64,000 nt of DNA. Source: an uncultured bacterium (GTDB lineage: Bacteria > Verrucomicrobiota > Lentisphaeria > Victivallales > UBA1829). The position numbers were made by a program, and so were the translations under genes. A model generated the notes under the pieces. The model saw only the letters and a list, made by a program, of their open reading frames with translations. It made no database searches and was not told the origin of the DNA. Each line of letters starts with the position of its first letter. Position 1 is the stretch's first letter. Below are positions 1 to 8,525 of this stretch, one piece after another. The stretch lies in contig CASFTV010000013.1 in the NCBI GenBank assembly GCA_949297765.1, positions 1 through 64,000 of the forward strand, in the 5' to 3' direction.

Positions 1-51
1 TCTCCGCTTTCGGGCAAAACGCGAGTTGAGCTCAAATTTACCCCCAAAACG

Positions 52-77
52 AAAAAACCGACCAGAAGACTGGTCGG
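52..77 (-). terminator. Intrinsic terminator of the tRNA-Val gene
   Basis: Read on the minus strand, an 8-bp perfect stem (70-77 with 58-65) closes a 4-nt loop and is followed directly by six T residues (complement of 52-57). It sits 17 nt past the tRNA 3' end, so it is a typical Rho-independent terminator for a single-tRNA transcript. Confidence 0.9.
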
Positions 78-93
78 CGGAGAATTTTGAAAA

Positions 94-170
94 TGGTGGG
101 CGCTGGGAGACTCGAACTCTCGACCTCTACCGTGTGAAGGTAGCGTTCTAGCCAGCTGAACTAAGCGCCC
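94..170 (-). tRNA. tRNA-Val, anticodon CAC
   Basis: The minus strand folds into a full cloverleaf of 77 nt with an encoded CCA end (94-96). The acceptor stem is 7/7 paired (GGGCGCT with AGCGCCC). The anticodon stem CTACC/GGTAG closes the loop TTCACAC, giving anticodon CAC, which reads GUG (valine). The T loop is TTCGAGT. The T stem GAGAG/CTCCC has one A-C mismatch at the second pair, which is unusual but isolated. A promoter and a terminator frame it as a monocistronic gene. Confidence 0.95.
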
Positions 171-190
171 TCATGGAAAAACAACCATGA

Positions 191-218
191 AATATAACCT
201 CTCTTTTTTAAATAGCAA
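191..218 (-). promoter_or_regulatory. Promoter of tRNA-Val
   Basis: On the minus strand TTGCTA (213-218) is separated by 16 nt from TATATT (191-196). Transcription would begin around 184, about 14 nt before the mature tRNA 5' end. Confidence 0.6.
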
Positions 219-244
219 ATCAAAAAATGTTTTTTTCCCCTTTT

Positions 245-817
245 TTATTTCCGGCAGCGATACACAAACGCCGGAGGAATGTTGCGCCAGATAACAGAAG
301 ATGTCTCCACCGAACAGAAAAATTCCTTCAATTTCCGGCGGAATCTGATCCCCGTCGGCAACACCGTCCCCTGAAGATACGCAAACGTCGCAAATGCCCC
401 TCCTGGAGGAAGCGCCTCCCGAATCGCATCCAGAAGCTCATCCTGAAGACGGTCCGAAAATGACGCCCACGGAAGCCCCGATAAAATCACATCCGCGGTC
501 TTGAGACCCAGAGAATCCAGAATCCGAGGAAGATTCGACGCACTGTCATTGTACACCTTCTCCGACGGAAACCGTTTCCGGAACACGGAAAGCACCGATT
601 CATTCAGCTCCACCGCGAAAAAAAAAGCATCTTTCGGCATCGCATTCAAAATGGACCCCGTAATCGCCCCCGTCCCAGGCCCAAGCTCCACCACCACCCG
701 CGCCCTCTCCAGATCCAGCCCGCTTACCATCTGACGGGCCAGATAGACCGAACTCGGACAGATCGCCCCCGTCGTCAAAGGCTTCCGGAGAAACTGCATC
801 GTCAATGTCGTCAGCAT
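245..817 (-). CDS. SAM-dependent methyltransferase, phospholipid N-methyltransferase-like
   Basis: A 190-residue class I methyltransferase. The SAM-binding motif I is clear (VVELGPGTGAIT, about residues 41-52), followed by an acidic loop after strand beta2 (FAVELNES) and a motif SGLPWASF near residue 112 in the position of the catalytic motif. The short size, the MVSGLDL segment ahead of motif I and the SGLPWA motif match the small PmtA/KsgA-like group often annotated as phospholipid N-methyltransferase. The actual acceptor cannot be told from sequence; rRNA adenine or another lipid amine remain possible. It stands alone, convergent with nothing and divergent from proA. The start at 817 follows an AGGA about 1-4 nt upstream, which is weak. 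Confidence 0.7.
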   Translation of the reverse strand: MLTTLTMQFLRKPLTTGAICPSSVYLARQMVSGLDLERARVVVELGPGTGAITGSILNAMPKDAFFFAVELNESVLSVFRKRFPSEKVYNDSASNLPRILDSLGLKTADVILSGLPWASFSDRLQDELLDAIREALPPGGAFATFAYLQGTVLPTGIRFRRKLKEFFCSVETSSVIWRNIPPAFVYRCRK

Positions 818-980
818 ATCATTCCTTCATACACTAATATCAAGTACGCAAACAAGAACTTCTGTTACAATAATTCCGAAAACGCCTTTTTTCAAGAAAA
901 TCTTTCTCCCGCAAAACGATTTTCCAGAAAAAATCATTCTCCCGAAAGTTTCTGATAACCGTTTTTTGTATGGATTTATT

Positions 981-1009
981 TTGAAAAAAGAGCAAAACTG
1001 TGGTATAGT
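981..1009 (+). promoter_or_regulatory. Sigma-70 type promoter of the proA operon
   Basis: TTGAAA (981-986), 17-nt spacer, TATAGT (1004-1009). The start codon of proA is 38 nt downstream with AGGAG at 1034-1038. Confidence 0.75.
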
Positions 1010-1047
1010 ATTAAAATTTTAAAATTCTGGAACAGGAGTCCGCACGG

Positions 1048-2319
1048 ATGAAACAAAACTGCTCAATCGAAGAAATCGGACAGGAACTCGAACGAATGGG
1101 ACGCATCGCAAAAGAGGCCTCCCGAAAGCTCGCGACCGCATCCTCCGAACAGAAAAACCGCTGGCTCTCCGCCATGGCCGACGCGCTCGACGCCCAAACG
1201 GAAACCATCCTGAACGCCAACCGCACCGATATGGAAAATGCCGAAGCGGCTGGACTCTCTTCCGCTATGCTCGACCGCCTGCGCCTCAATGAAAAACGCA
1301 TTCGGGATATCTCCGACGGACTTCGCCATGTTCTCTCCCTTCCCGATCCCGTCGGGCGTTCCCTCGCACAAATCTCCCGGCCCAACGGGCTGGAAATCGA
1401 AAAAGTCTCCGTTCCGATCGGCGTAATCGCCATCATCTACGAATCCCGTCCGAACGTGACCGTCGATGCGACCGGACTCTGTCTGAAAGCCGGAAACGCC
1501 GTCATTCTCCGCGGAGGTTCGGAAGCCATTCATTCCAATCTCGCCCTCGCCCGAATCATCGCCGAAGCCGGAGTCCGGGAGGGAATGCCGGAAGGTGCCA
1601 TCCAGATGATCCCGTGGACCGGACACGAGGCGGTCTCCAGAATGCTGAAACTCAACCAGTTCATTGATCTTGTAATCCCCCGCGGCGGAGAACGGCTGAT
1701 CCGGGCGGTCGTCGAACAGGCAACCATGCCGGTCATCAAGCACTACAAAGGGGTCTGCCATATTTTCGTCGACGAAACCTGCGACTTCAGCCGGGCGTGC
1801 GACATCATCGAAAATGCAAAATGCCAGCGTCCGGGCGTCTGCAATGCCCTCGAAACCCTGCTGATTCATAAAAACGCCCTCCCCGTCTTCGCTCCGATGA
1901 TCGCAAAACGGCTGGCAAACGTGGAGCTTCATGCGGACGACGCATTCCGCGCGCTCGTGCCGGAGGCCCTTCCGGCGACGGAAGAAGACTGGTTCCGCGA
2001 ATATCTCTCGCTCAAACTCGCCGTCCGCACGGTGAATTCGCTCGACGAGGCGATTGCCCATATCAATCACTACGGATCCGGACACAGCGACTGCATCCTG
2101 ACGGAAGATCAAACCCATGCGGAACAATTCCTCAATGAGGTGGATTCCGCCGCGGTCTACGTCAACGCCTCAACACGGTTCACCGACGGGGGCGAGTTCG
2201 GATTCGGAGCGGAAATCGGAATCAGCACAGACAAACTTCACGCACGCGGTCCCATGGGACTTGTCGAGCTGACTTCCTACAAATACAAGGTTCGCGGCAG
2301 TGGACAGATTCGTTCCTGA
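1048..2319 (+). CDS. proA: Gamma-glutamyl phosphate reductase
   Basis: The 423-residue product is a full-length ProA of the aldehyde dehydrogenase superfamily. It reduces gamma-glutamyl phosphate with NADPH to glutamate semialdehyde in proline synthesis in the cytoplasm. Diagnostic segments are the N-terminal KEASRKLA region, the cofactor region IGVIAIIYESRPNVTVDA (about 127-144), RGGSEA near 159, the catalytic cysteine in the PGVCNALET segment (about residues 264-272), and the C-terminal ARGPMGLVELTSYK signature. AGGAG lies 9 nt before the ATG. It is first in an operon with an alpha/beta hydrolase gene, bioC and mtaB; the next gene starts 20 nt before the proA stop. No proB is present in the window. 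Confidence 0.97.
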   Translation: MKQNCSIEEIGQELERMGRIAKEASRKLATASSEQKNRWLSAMADALDAQTETILNANRTDMENAEAAGLSSAMLDRLRLNEKRIRDISDGLRHVLSLPDPVGRSLAQISRPNGLEIEKVSVPIGVIAIIYESRPNVTVDATGLCLKAGNAVILRGGSEAIHSNLALARIIAEAGVREGMPEGAIQMIPWTGHEAVSRMLKLNQFIDLVIPRGGERLIRAVVEQATMPVIKHYKGVCHIFVDETCDFSRACDIIENAKCQRPGVCNALETLLIHKNALPVFAPMIAKRLANVELHADDAFRALVPEALPATEEDWFREYLSLKLAVRTVNSLDEAIAHINHYGSGHSDCILTEDQTHAEQFLNEVDSAAVYVNASTRFTDGGEFGFGAEIGISTDKLHARGPMGLVELTSYKYKVRGSGQIRS

Positions 2320-3007
2320 CAAACCTGAAGCCATTGTCTATCCCGGCTGGGGGGTCCCGCGCGGACTCTATTTCGACGCGCTTGAGCAGACCTCCTTCGC
2401 TTCGGTCGACATCGTCAACTACGGATTCTTCAACGACGAGGAAAGCCCTCTCTATACCCCGATCTTCGATCAGGAGGAGAACATCCCTCCGGTCATCGTC
2501 GGGCATTCGATGGGAGCATTGTTCGCCGTGCGGCTGGCGCTCCAGAACATCGAAGCCGTACAAAAACTCATTCTCATCAATCCGTTCCCGAAATTTGTCC
2601 GCGATGAATCCTTTCCGTTCGGCTGGGAACGTTCCGCAGTCACGGCAATGCGGAACGGACTGAAAAAACGTCCCGACACCGTGATCCGCTCTTTTCTCCG
2701 CACCTGCGCCGTTCCGGACAAATATCCCGGAATGTACCCCGAAACCTTCAATCTCCAGGCCCTCGACGAAGGTCTGGCGCTGATTGAAGAAAGCGACATC
2801 CGGCAGGAGCTTCCTCTGCTGGCGGAACGCATTCCGGTCTTCGTTCTCGACGGAGGAGCGGATCAGATCGTCAATCCGGAAATGACCGCCGTCCTCGTCG
2901 ACGCCTGCGCCGCCATGCGCCACACCTTCCCCGAATGGGGACACCTGATGATTCTGGAACATCCGATGGAGTGCGCCGAACAACTGCGCGAAATGACCGC
3001 CTTATGA
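2300..3007 (+). CDS. Alpha/beta hydrolase, probable pimeloyl-ACP methyl ester esterase (BioH-like)
   Basis: A 235-residue alpha/beta-fold hydrolase starting with GTG inside the 3' end of proA. The nucleophile elbow is GHSMGA (about residues 73-78), the acid lies in LDGGADQIV (about 190-198) and the histidine in EWGHLM (about 214-219), giving a complete Ser-Asp-His triad. The gene overlaps bioC by the four bases ATGA. This translational coupling to the malonyl-ACP O-methyltransferase is the main reason to propose the matching esterase, which removes the methyl group after pimeloyl-ACP is built (BioH or a functional analogue such as BioG/BioK). Sequence alone supports only a hydrolase. Confidence 0.7.
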   Translation: MDRFVPDKPEAIVYPGWGVPRGLYFDALEQTSFASVDIVNYGFFNDEESPLYTPIFDQEENIPPVIVGHSMGALFAVRLALQNIEAVQKLILINPFPKFVRDESFPFGWERSAVTAMRNGLKKRPDTVIRSFLRTCAVPDKYPGMYPETFNLQALDEGLALIEESDIRQELPLLAERIPVFVLDGGADQIVNPEMTAVLVDACAAMRHTFPEWGHLMILEHPMECAEQLREMTAL

Positions 3008-3756
3008 TCATCAGCAAAGCAAATCTCGAACGCAGCTTCTCCCGGGCCGCAGCCACCTATGACGACGCCGCATTGTTCCAGAAACAGTGCGCGGAGGATT
3101 TCGCCGCATGGCTGGCGGTCCGCTCCGCCTGCTGTCCGCACCGGATTCTGGAGGCGGGCTGCGGAACCGGGCAGCTCTCCCTCCGTCTGCACCGGCTGTT
3201 CCCCACCGCGCAGTTCCTCGCGACGGATCTTGCTCCCGGCATGATCCGTTTCTGCACGGAGCACTTCGCCGGAACGCCGATTCATTTTCAAGTTCACGAT
3301 TTTGATCTTCCGTTTCCGGTTTCCGGAATTGATCTTGCGGTTTCGGCGCTGAGTCTGCAATGGAGCCGGAATCTGCGGATTGCATTGGAACATTTTCATT
3401 TGGCGCTCCGGCCCGGCGGCGAATTCTTCGCGGCGATTCCGCTGGAACAGAGTCTTGCCCGGGTTCGCGAGCTGTTCCATGAGGAAAACGCGGTCTTCCG
3501 GGGACCGGATCTGCCGACCCTCTCCCAGATCGAACACGCCCTGAACGGATTGTTCCACAATCTTTCCATGGAAACCCTCCGCTACACCGAGGATTATCCG
3601 GATCTCCACTCTCTTCTGCGTTCCATGCACCGGAACGGGACCTCCGGCGGCAATACAGGAACCCCGGTTTCCGTTCTGAAAGAGGTGATCCGGAACCATC
3701 GCGAGCCCTGTCCGGCGGAGTATCAGGTGGTGTTCCTGAAGGGTCTCCGCACATGA
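3004..3756 (+). CDS. bioC: Malonyl-ACP O-methyltransferase
   Basis: A 250-residue SAM methyltransferase that caps malonyl-ACP as a methyl ester, the entry step of pimelate synthesis for biotin. The N-terminal FSRAAATYDDAALFQ segment (about 11-25) is typical of BioC. SAM motif I is ILEAGCGTGQLS (about 48-59), followed by ATDLAPGMI and a post-I region with ALSLQWS (about 114-120), a BioC hallmark around the LQW tripeptide. An upstream in-frame ATG exists, but the ATG at 3004 overlaps the stop of the esterase-like gene and gives the family N-terminus. The mtaB ATG overlaps its own stop by four bases. No bioA, B, D or F is nearby. Confidence 0.88.
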   Translation: MIISKANLERSFSRAAATYDDAALFQKQCAEDFAAWLAVRSACCPHRILEAGCGTGQLSLRLHRLFPTAQFLATDLAPGMIRFCTEHFAGTPIHFQVHDFDLPFPVSGIDLAVSALSLQWSRNLRIALEHFHLALRPGGEFFAAIPLEQSLARVRELFHEENAVFRGPDLPTLSQIEHALNGLFHNLSMETLRYTEDYPDLHSLLRSMHRNGTSGGNTGTPVSVLKEVIRNHREPCPAEYQVVFLKGLRT

Positions 3757-5051
3757 CAACAGGAGCGATCATCACGCTCGGATGCCGTCTGAATCAGGCG
3801 GATTCCGCTCTGATCGCCGGACGGCTCCGCCGCATGGGTATTGATCTGCGCCCCTCGCCGGAAGGATGCGATGTGATTGTCGTCAACTCCTGTGCAGTCA
3901 CCGCGACCGCCGCCCGGAAAAGCCGGCAGACTCTCCGTCATCTCCGCGCCCTTTATCCCGACTCCATTCTGATCCTGACCGGCTGCGCCGCGGAAGAGTG
4001 CTGCCGATCCACCGCTCCCGCAGAGGGATTCGACCTGATTCTCTCCAATGAAGAGAAAAAATCTCTGGAGGAAAAACTTTCGCCTCTGCTCGAAAAGCGC
4101 GGCATTCCGCATTCCCCCGTCCGCAGATCCTCTCCGGACGGGCGGCAAACCATCTTCCGCGAACAGGTGTTTGCCGAATATCCCGGGAAATCACGGGCGG
4201 CGCTGAAGGTGCAGGAGGGATGCAACAACTTCTGCTCCTACTGCATCGTGCCGTTCACCCGCGGACGGGAGAGATCGCGCGACTTCCGGGAAACTGTCGA
4301 TGAATTCCGGCGGCTGCTGGATGCGGGGTTTCAGGAAATCACGCTCACCGGCATCAACACCTGCACCTACTCCTGCGAAGGGATCACCCTGCCCGGCCTG
4401 CTGGAACACCTGATCGGCATTCCGGGGAACTTCCGCATCCGGATCGGTTCGACGGAACCGGGGGAAATTCTCCTGCGGGTGCTGGATGTGATGGCGGAAT
4501 CCGGCGGAAAGATCTGCGAGTTTCTGCATCCGTCGCTCCAGCATGGCTCGGATACGATTCTGCGGAGCATGAACCGGCACTACCTCACCGGCATGTACCG
4601 GGAATTCGCGGAACGCGCCCGGGAAACGATTCCCGGCATCCACATCGGGACCGATCTGATCGTCGGCTTTCCCGGCGAAACCGATGCGCTGTTTGAGGAA
4701 TCGCTGGAATTTGTCCGTTCGATCGGTTTTTCAAATCTGCATGTGTTTCCGTTTTCGCCGCGGGAGGGAACCCGGGCGGCCCGGATGACACCCCGCATTC
4801 CCGAAGGAACGGTTGAAATGCGCGCGGCACGTCTCCGCTCGCTCGGAGAGGAAATGGCGGACGCATACCGCCGCTCGCTGATCGGATCGGTGCAGACCGT
4901 CATTCCGGAGGAATGCACGGAGGATTCCGGAGAAGGATGGAGCGGGAACTATGTCCGCGTCCGCATTCTCCGGAAGGGACTGCGTCTGGGCGAGCTGGTC
5001 CGGGCCGAAATCACCGGAATGGATCAATCCGGGATTCTGACCGGAAAATAA
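3753..5051 (+). CDS. mtaB: Threonylcarbamoyladenosine tRNA methylthiotransferase MtaB
   Basis: A 432-residue radical SAM methylthiotransferase that converts t6A37 to ms2t6A37 in tRNAs reading ANN codons. The N-terminal UPF0004 domain carries three cluster cysteines in LGCRLNQ, VNSCAVTA and TGCAAEE. The radical SAM cluster motif CNNFCSYC (about 158-165) is followed by IVPFTRGRERSR. A C-terminal TRAM-like region closes the protein. The LGCRLNQ start and ACAVTA-like motif place it with MtaB rather than MiaB or RimO. It is the last gene of the proA operon and is followed by a hairpin shared with lacZ. Confidence 0.9.
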   Translation: MTTGAIITLGCRLNQADSALIAGRLRRMGIDLRPSPEGCDVIVVNSCAVTATAARKSRQTLRHLRALYPDSILILTGCAAEECCRSTAPAEGFDLILSNEEKKSLEEKLSPLLEKRGIPHSPVRRSSPDGRQTIFREQVFAEYPGKSRAALKVQEGCNNFCSYCIVPFTRGRERSRDFRETVDEFRRLLDAGFQEITLTGINTCTYSCEGITLPGLLEHLIGIPGNFRIRIGSTEPGEILLRVLDVMAESGGKICEFLHPSLQHGSDTILRSMNRHYLTGMYREFAERARETIPGIHIGTDLIVGFPGETDALFEESLEFVRSIGFSNLHVFPFSPREGTRAARMTPRIPEGTVEMRAARLRSLGEEMADAYRRSLIGSVQTVIPEECTEDSGEGWSGNYVRVRILRKGLRLGELVRAEITGMDQSGILTGK

Positions 5052-5052
5052 C

Positions 5053-5075
5053 GCCGTCCGGACGGCCCGGACGGC
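5053..5075. terminator. Hairpin between convergent mtaB and lacZ
   Basis: GCCGTCCG (5053-5060) pairs perfectly with CGGACGGC (5068-5075) around a 7-nt loop. It occupies the entire 24-nt gap between the two convergent stop codons and could stop both transcripts. There is no clear T tract, so it is a weak or Rho-assisted terminator. Confidence 0.55.
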
Positions 5076-8000
5076 TCACGCTTTCCAGAAGAGCCGGAAG
5101 TTGAACTGATACGTTCCGGACGGAATCCGGTATTCCGGAAGCGTATCGGGTCCGCAGCTGTGCGTGCCGACTCCGCGCTGGAGCAGATCAAGACGCAGGA
5201 AGCAGACACCCGCATCCTTCAGTTCATGAACATGCATCGTGGTCTGCATGTCGCGGATTGCGAAACGGCCGATTGAGAACTCCATCCGCATATCCGGCAC
5301 AATCGCCAGGCGGTGCGAACCGTCGGAGAGGATCAGCTCGCGGACATCGGTCCGGTTGCCGGACTCCTGAGGCATGATGTAGGGTTCCTCCATCTCCTCG
5401 ACCGTGGTGCGGTAGCGGCCGACCGGCGATCCGGCATTCCGGTCGCGGTAGTTCTCCCACGGACCGCGTCCCCAGTATTCGACGGATGTGAACGTCCGGG
5501 GCAGCTCCAGCTCCACGCCGATCCGCGGAAGATCGGTCAGTTCCGGAGAATAGACGATGGTGTTCAGGATGCGGAATGCGCCGTCCGCCTCCGGACGGAT
5601 GATCTGCGTGTGTTCCGCTTTGGATCCGTAGGTGGAAACAATCACGGTGTCGCCGCCCTCTTTGCGGACCCGGACATTTGTGCGCGTCAGATCATAGAGT
5701 CCTTCCGCCCGCCAGATGTTGCCGGCGAAATCTCTGCCCTGGGATGTGGCAAACCGGTGACGGTGGCAGTCGTTGTCGGTGGTCGCCCTCCAGAAGTTCA
5801 GCCGGACAGGGGTTTCGATGACAACGGAGGAGGAGTCGGCAATGCGGAGAACGCCGTCGCCGATCGCCTCAATGGAACCTTTCCGGATCTTCTCCGGCAT
5901 GGGGGGAGTCAGACTCCGGAACGGCAGGAGAAACTCCTCCCAGCCGAGTTCATGGCCGGCCTCCGCCCATGCGCAGGCGTTTTTCAGACGGAGGGAGAGA
6001 AGCAGCCGGCACTCATCGCCGATCTTCAGATCCTCCGGTTCGGAGTACGGGAGGGTCAGAACGGCGGTATTCTCCGGCGGAGTGACAAATAGATTGCGCC
6101 GGGAGGTATCGGCAAGATTCTGAATGGCGAATTCACAGCCGAGATGCGGGACGGCACAGCGGCCGGAGGCCTTTTCCACGCCGTTGACGGTCAAGGTCCA
6201 GACGATCTCGCAGTCGTCGAGCGACGTGAAGTAGCGGCGATTCCGGATCTGAATGCGTCCGCATGCCAGATCCACGGCGGAGAACTCGACAGGAGCCGCC
6301 AGTTTCTTGAACTCGTACATTCCGGGATGCGGAACGCGGGCGGGAGAAACCATGCCGTCGCAGACAAAATTGAAGTCGTTGGGGCGGTCGCCGAAATCGC
6401 CGCCGTAGGCGTAGAATTCCCGTCCGCTGCCGTCCTTCCTGAGGATGCCGTGGTCGCACCACTCCCAGATGAATCCGCCCTGGAGTCCGTGATGCGTGCG
6501 GAAGGCTTCAAAGTATTCCCGGAGACAGCCGTTGCTGTTGCCCATCGCATGCGAATATTCACAGCAGATCAGCGGTCTGTCATCCGCGGTCTGCGTCTGC
6601 GCCCAGTTGATGATCCACTGGATTTCAGGGTACATCGGCGCAATGATGTCGGTGATGGCGCGGTTGACGTTCGGCGCCCAGCCGCCCTTGCGACGGGAGT
6701 AGGAGGCGCGCTCGCAGAGAAGCGGCCGCGAAGAGTCGCTGTAACGGATCCACGCGGCGGCGGACGCATGGTTCGCGCCGACCCCCGACTCGTTCCCGAG
6801 CGACCAGACAATCACGGAGGGATGATTTCTGTCGCGCGTGACCAGATGGATCGCACGATCCAGATACGCCTGTCCCCATGACGGATTGGCGCAGAGATCG
6901 TAGAAGAAGGCATGATTCTCAATATTGGCCTCGTCGAAGACATACATGCCGAGTTCGTCGCAGAGATCGTAGAACTCCGGAGCGTCTGGATAGTGGCAGG
7001 TGCGGATCGCATTGAAATTGAACTGTTTCATCAGGATGATGTCGCGCCGCATGGTTTCCACGGAGACCGACCGTCCGGTTTTCGGATCGTGTTCGTGGCG
7101 GTTGATCCCCTGAATCAGGACCGGCTTTCCGTTGATCAGCAGTTCGCGGCGGCGGATTTCCACCCGGCGGAACCCGATCTTCAACGCGGCGGACTCCGCC
7201 ACGCCGTCGAGTTCATGACGGAGCGTCACGGTCAGCGTATAGCGGAAGGGATCCTCCGCGCTCCACGGACGGATCTCCGGAATTTCGGCCTCCAGAAAGC
7301 CGTACAGCCGGGAAGGATCCTTCACATCGTAATAGGCGGCGCCGATTTTCCGCGCGACCTCGGTTGTCTCCTTCCAGATCTCGCGTCCGTCGGGGGTGAG
7401 CAGCCGGAGATCGAAGAACCATCCCTCCTGCGGATGGAGATCGTTGTATTTGATCTGCCCGTCGCTTCCGGTGGAGAACGATCCCTGAGTGCATTTGAGA
7501 TTCGCGGTCAGCTCAAGTTTGAGCCGTCCGTTTTTGAGGGAGTCGTCCAGCGTGGCGGCGGCGAAAATATCTTCGATCCGGTTTTCCGGCCGGGAAAGCA
7601 GGGCGACACTGCGGACAATTCCCGCATGCCACCACTGGTCCTGATCCTCGACATACACCGCATCACTGAACTGGGAGACAAAGACGGAAATCTCATTTTC
7701 CCCCTCCTTCAGCGATTCCGTGATGTCGAACTCCGTCGCTCCGCGGGAATCCTTGCTGAACCCCGCGAGAGTCCCGTTCAGAAAGACGTAAAAGAGATTC
7801 TCCACGCCGTCGAAACGCAGGATCGTGCGACGGGATTTCCACTCCTCCGGCAGCGTGAAGGTTCTGCGATAGACGCCGGAAGGATTCCACTTCTTCGGGA
7901 TCTTCGGCGGATACTCCGGGAACGGCATGGTGACATTGGTGTAGTGCGGATATCCGTATCCCTGCATGTCCCAGCAGCCCGGGACGACAATTTCCGGCCA

Positions 8001-8228
8001 GTCGGAATCCGGTGTTTCCGGACGGAATTCATCGGTCACACAGTCCGGATTTTCAAACCATTTGAAGCGCCAGTTTCCGTTCAGAGAAAAATACCACCGC
8101 CCCCGGCCGCCCTTCAGGGCCTCCGCCTCGGTGGAATGCGTGAAAAACACCGCGCGCGGAGCAAGACGTCCCGCGCCGACCGTTTCCGGCGACTGCCGGA
8201 GCAATTTGTTGAAATCCTGCATTTTCAA
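5076..8228 (-). CDS. lacZ: Beta-galactosidase, glycoside hydrolase family 2 (LacZ type)
   Basis: A 1050-residue protein, the usual length of long LacZ enzymes, without a signal peptide and so probably cytoplasmic. It hydrolyses terminal beta-galactosides. Domains in order are the sugar-binding jelly roll (about 60-215, with GCWDMQGYG), an Ig-like domain, the TIM barrel (about 340-640), a second Ig-like domain and the C-terminal beta-sandwich (about 760-1045, with YWGRGPWENYRDR). The acid/base Glu is in SLGNESG (about 463-469) and the nucleophile Glu in CCEYSHAMGN (about 548-557). It is divergent from an AraC-family gene, which probably controls it. Confidence 0.95.
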   Translation of the reverse strand: MKMQDFNKLLRQSPETVGAGRLAPRAVFFTHSTEAEALKGGRGRWYFSLNGNWRFKWFENPDCVTDEFRPETPDSDWPEIVVPGCWDMQGYGYPHYTNVTMPFPEYPPKIPKKWNPSGVYRRTFTLPEEWKSRRTILRFDGVENLFYVFLNGTLAGFSKDSRGATEFDITESLKEGENEISVFVSQFSDAVYVEDQDQWWHAGIVRSVALLSRPENRIEDIFAAATLDDSLKNGRLKLELTANLKCTQGSFSTGSDGQIKYNDLHPQEGWFFDLRLLTPDGREIWKETTEVARKIGAAYYDVKDPSRLYGFLEAEIPEIRPWSAEDPFRYTLTVTLRHELDGVAESAALKIGFRRVEIRRRELLINGKPVLIQGINRHEHDPKTGRSVSVETMRRDIILMKQFNFNAIRTCHYPDAPEFYDLCDELGMYVFDEANIENHAFFYDLCANPSWGQAYLDRAIHLVTRDRNHPSVIVWSLGNESGVGANHASAAAWIRYSDSSRPLLCERASYSRRKGGWAPNVNRAITDIIAPMYPEIQWIINWAQTQTADDRPLICCEYSHAMGNSNGCLREYFEAFRTHHGLQGGFIWEWCDHGILRKDGSGREFYAYGGDFGDRPNDFNFVCDGMVSPARVPHPGMYEFKKLAAPVEFSAVDLACGRIQIRNRRYFTSLDDCEIVWTLTVNGVEKASGRCAVPHLGCEFAIQNLADTSRRNLFVTPPENTAVLTLPYSEPEDLKIGDECRLLLSLRLKNACAWAEAGHELGWEEFLLPFRSLTPPMPEKIRKGSIEAIGDGVLRIADSSSVVIETPVRLNFWRATTDNDCHRHRFATSQGRDFAGNIWRAEGLYDLTRTNVRVRKEGGDTVIVSTYGSKAEHTQIIRPEADGAFRILNTIVYSPELTDLPRIGVELELPRTFTSVEYWGRGPWENYRDRNAGSPVGRYRTTVEEMEEPYIMPQESGNRTDVRELILSDGSHRLAIVPDMRMEFSIGRFAIRDMQTTMHVHELKDAGVCFLRLDLLQRGVGTHSCGPDTLPEYRIPSGTYQFNFRLFWKA

Positions 8229-8283
8229 AAATCATCCCCGTTTCATTTTCCGATCTGTTCTCCAGCCAGGAGAGCCCGGAGAT

Positions 8284-8312
8284 AATATAACCGCATGGAT
8301 CACGCAAAACAA
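8284..8312 (-). promoter_or_regulatory. Promoter of lacZ
   Basis: On the minus strand TTGTTT (8307-8312), 17-nt spacer, TATATT (8284-8289), giving a leader of about 50 nt. The -35 lies 44 nt from the -35 of the divergent AraC gene. Confidence 0.6.
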
Positions 8313-8323
8313 TCAGCAGAATC

Positions 8324-8362
8324 AATCAAATATTTTTCTTTTTCAACCATCCGGATTTGATT
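8324..8362. repeat. 8-bp inverted repeat between lacZ and the AraC gene
   Basis: AATCAAAT (8324-8331) and ATTTGATT (8355-8362) are perfect inverted copies 31 bp apart, close to three helical turns. The second overlaps the -35 box of the AraC promoter. It is a candidate operator, but the arms are short and AT-rich. Confidence 0.3.
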
Positions 8363-8385
8363 TCCGGAGGATCCGGGCGTATAGT
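8357..8385 (+). promoter_or_regulatory. Promoter of the AraC-family gene at 8526
   Basis: TTGATT (8357-8362), 17-nt spacer, TATAGT (8380-8385). It predicts an untranslated leader of about 130 nt before the TTG start at 8526. Confidence 0.6.
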
Positions 8386-8525
8386 CTCTCCATGCCGGAT
8401 CCGGTCCGGCGAACAGGGAAAAGACGGAGCTTGAAAGAGAGATCTTCCGGAAAGATCCCCGTGAAACAGAATCCGGAAAACGGCTTCACCGGAAAGAAAA
8501 AAACTATGCAGATTGGAGAATTCCA

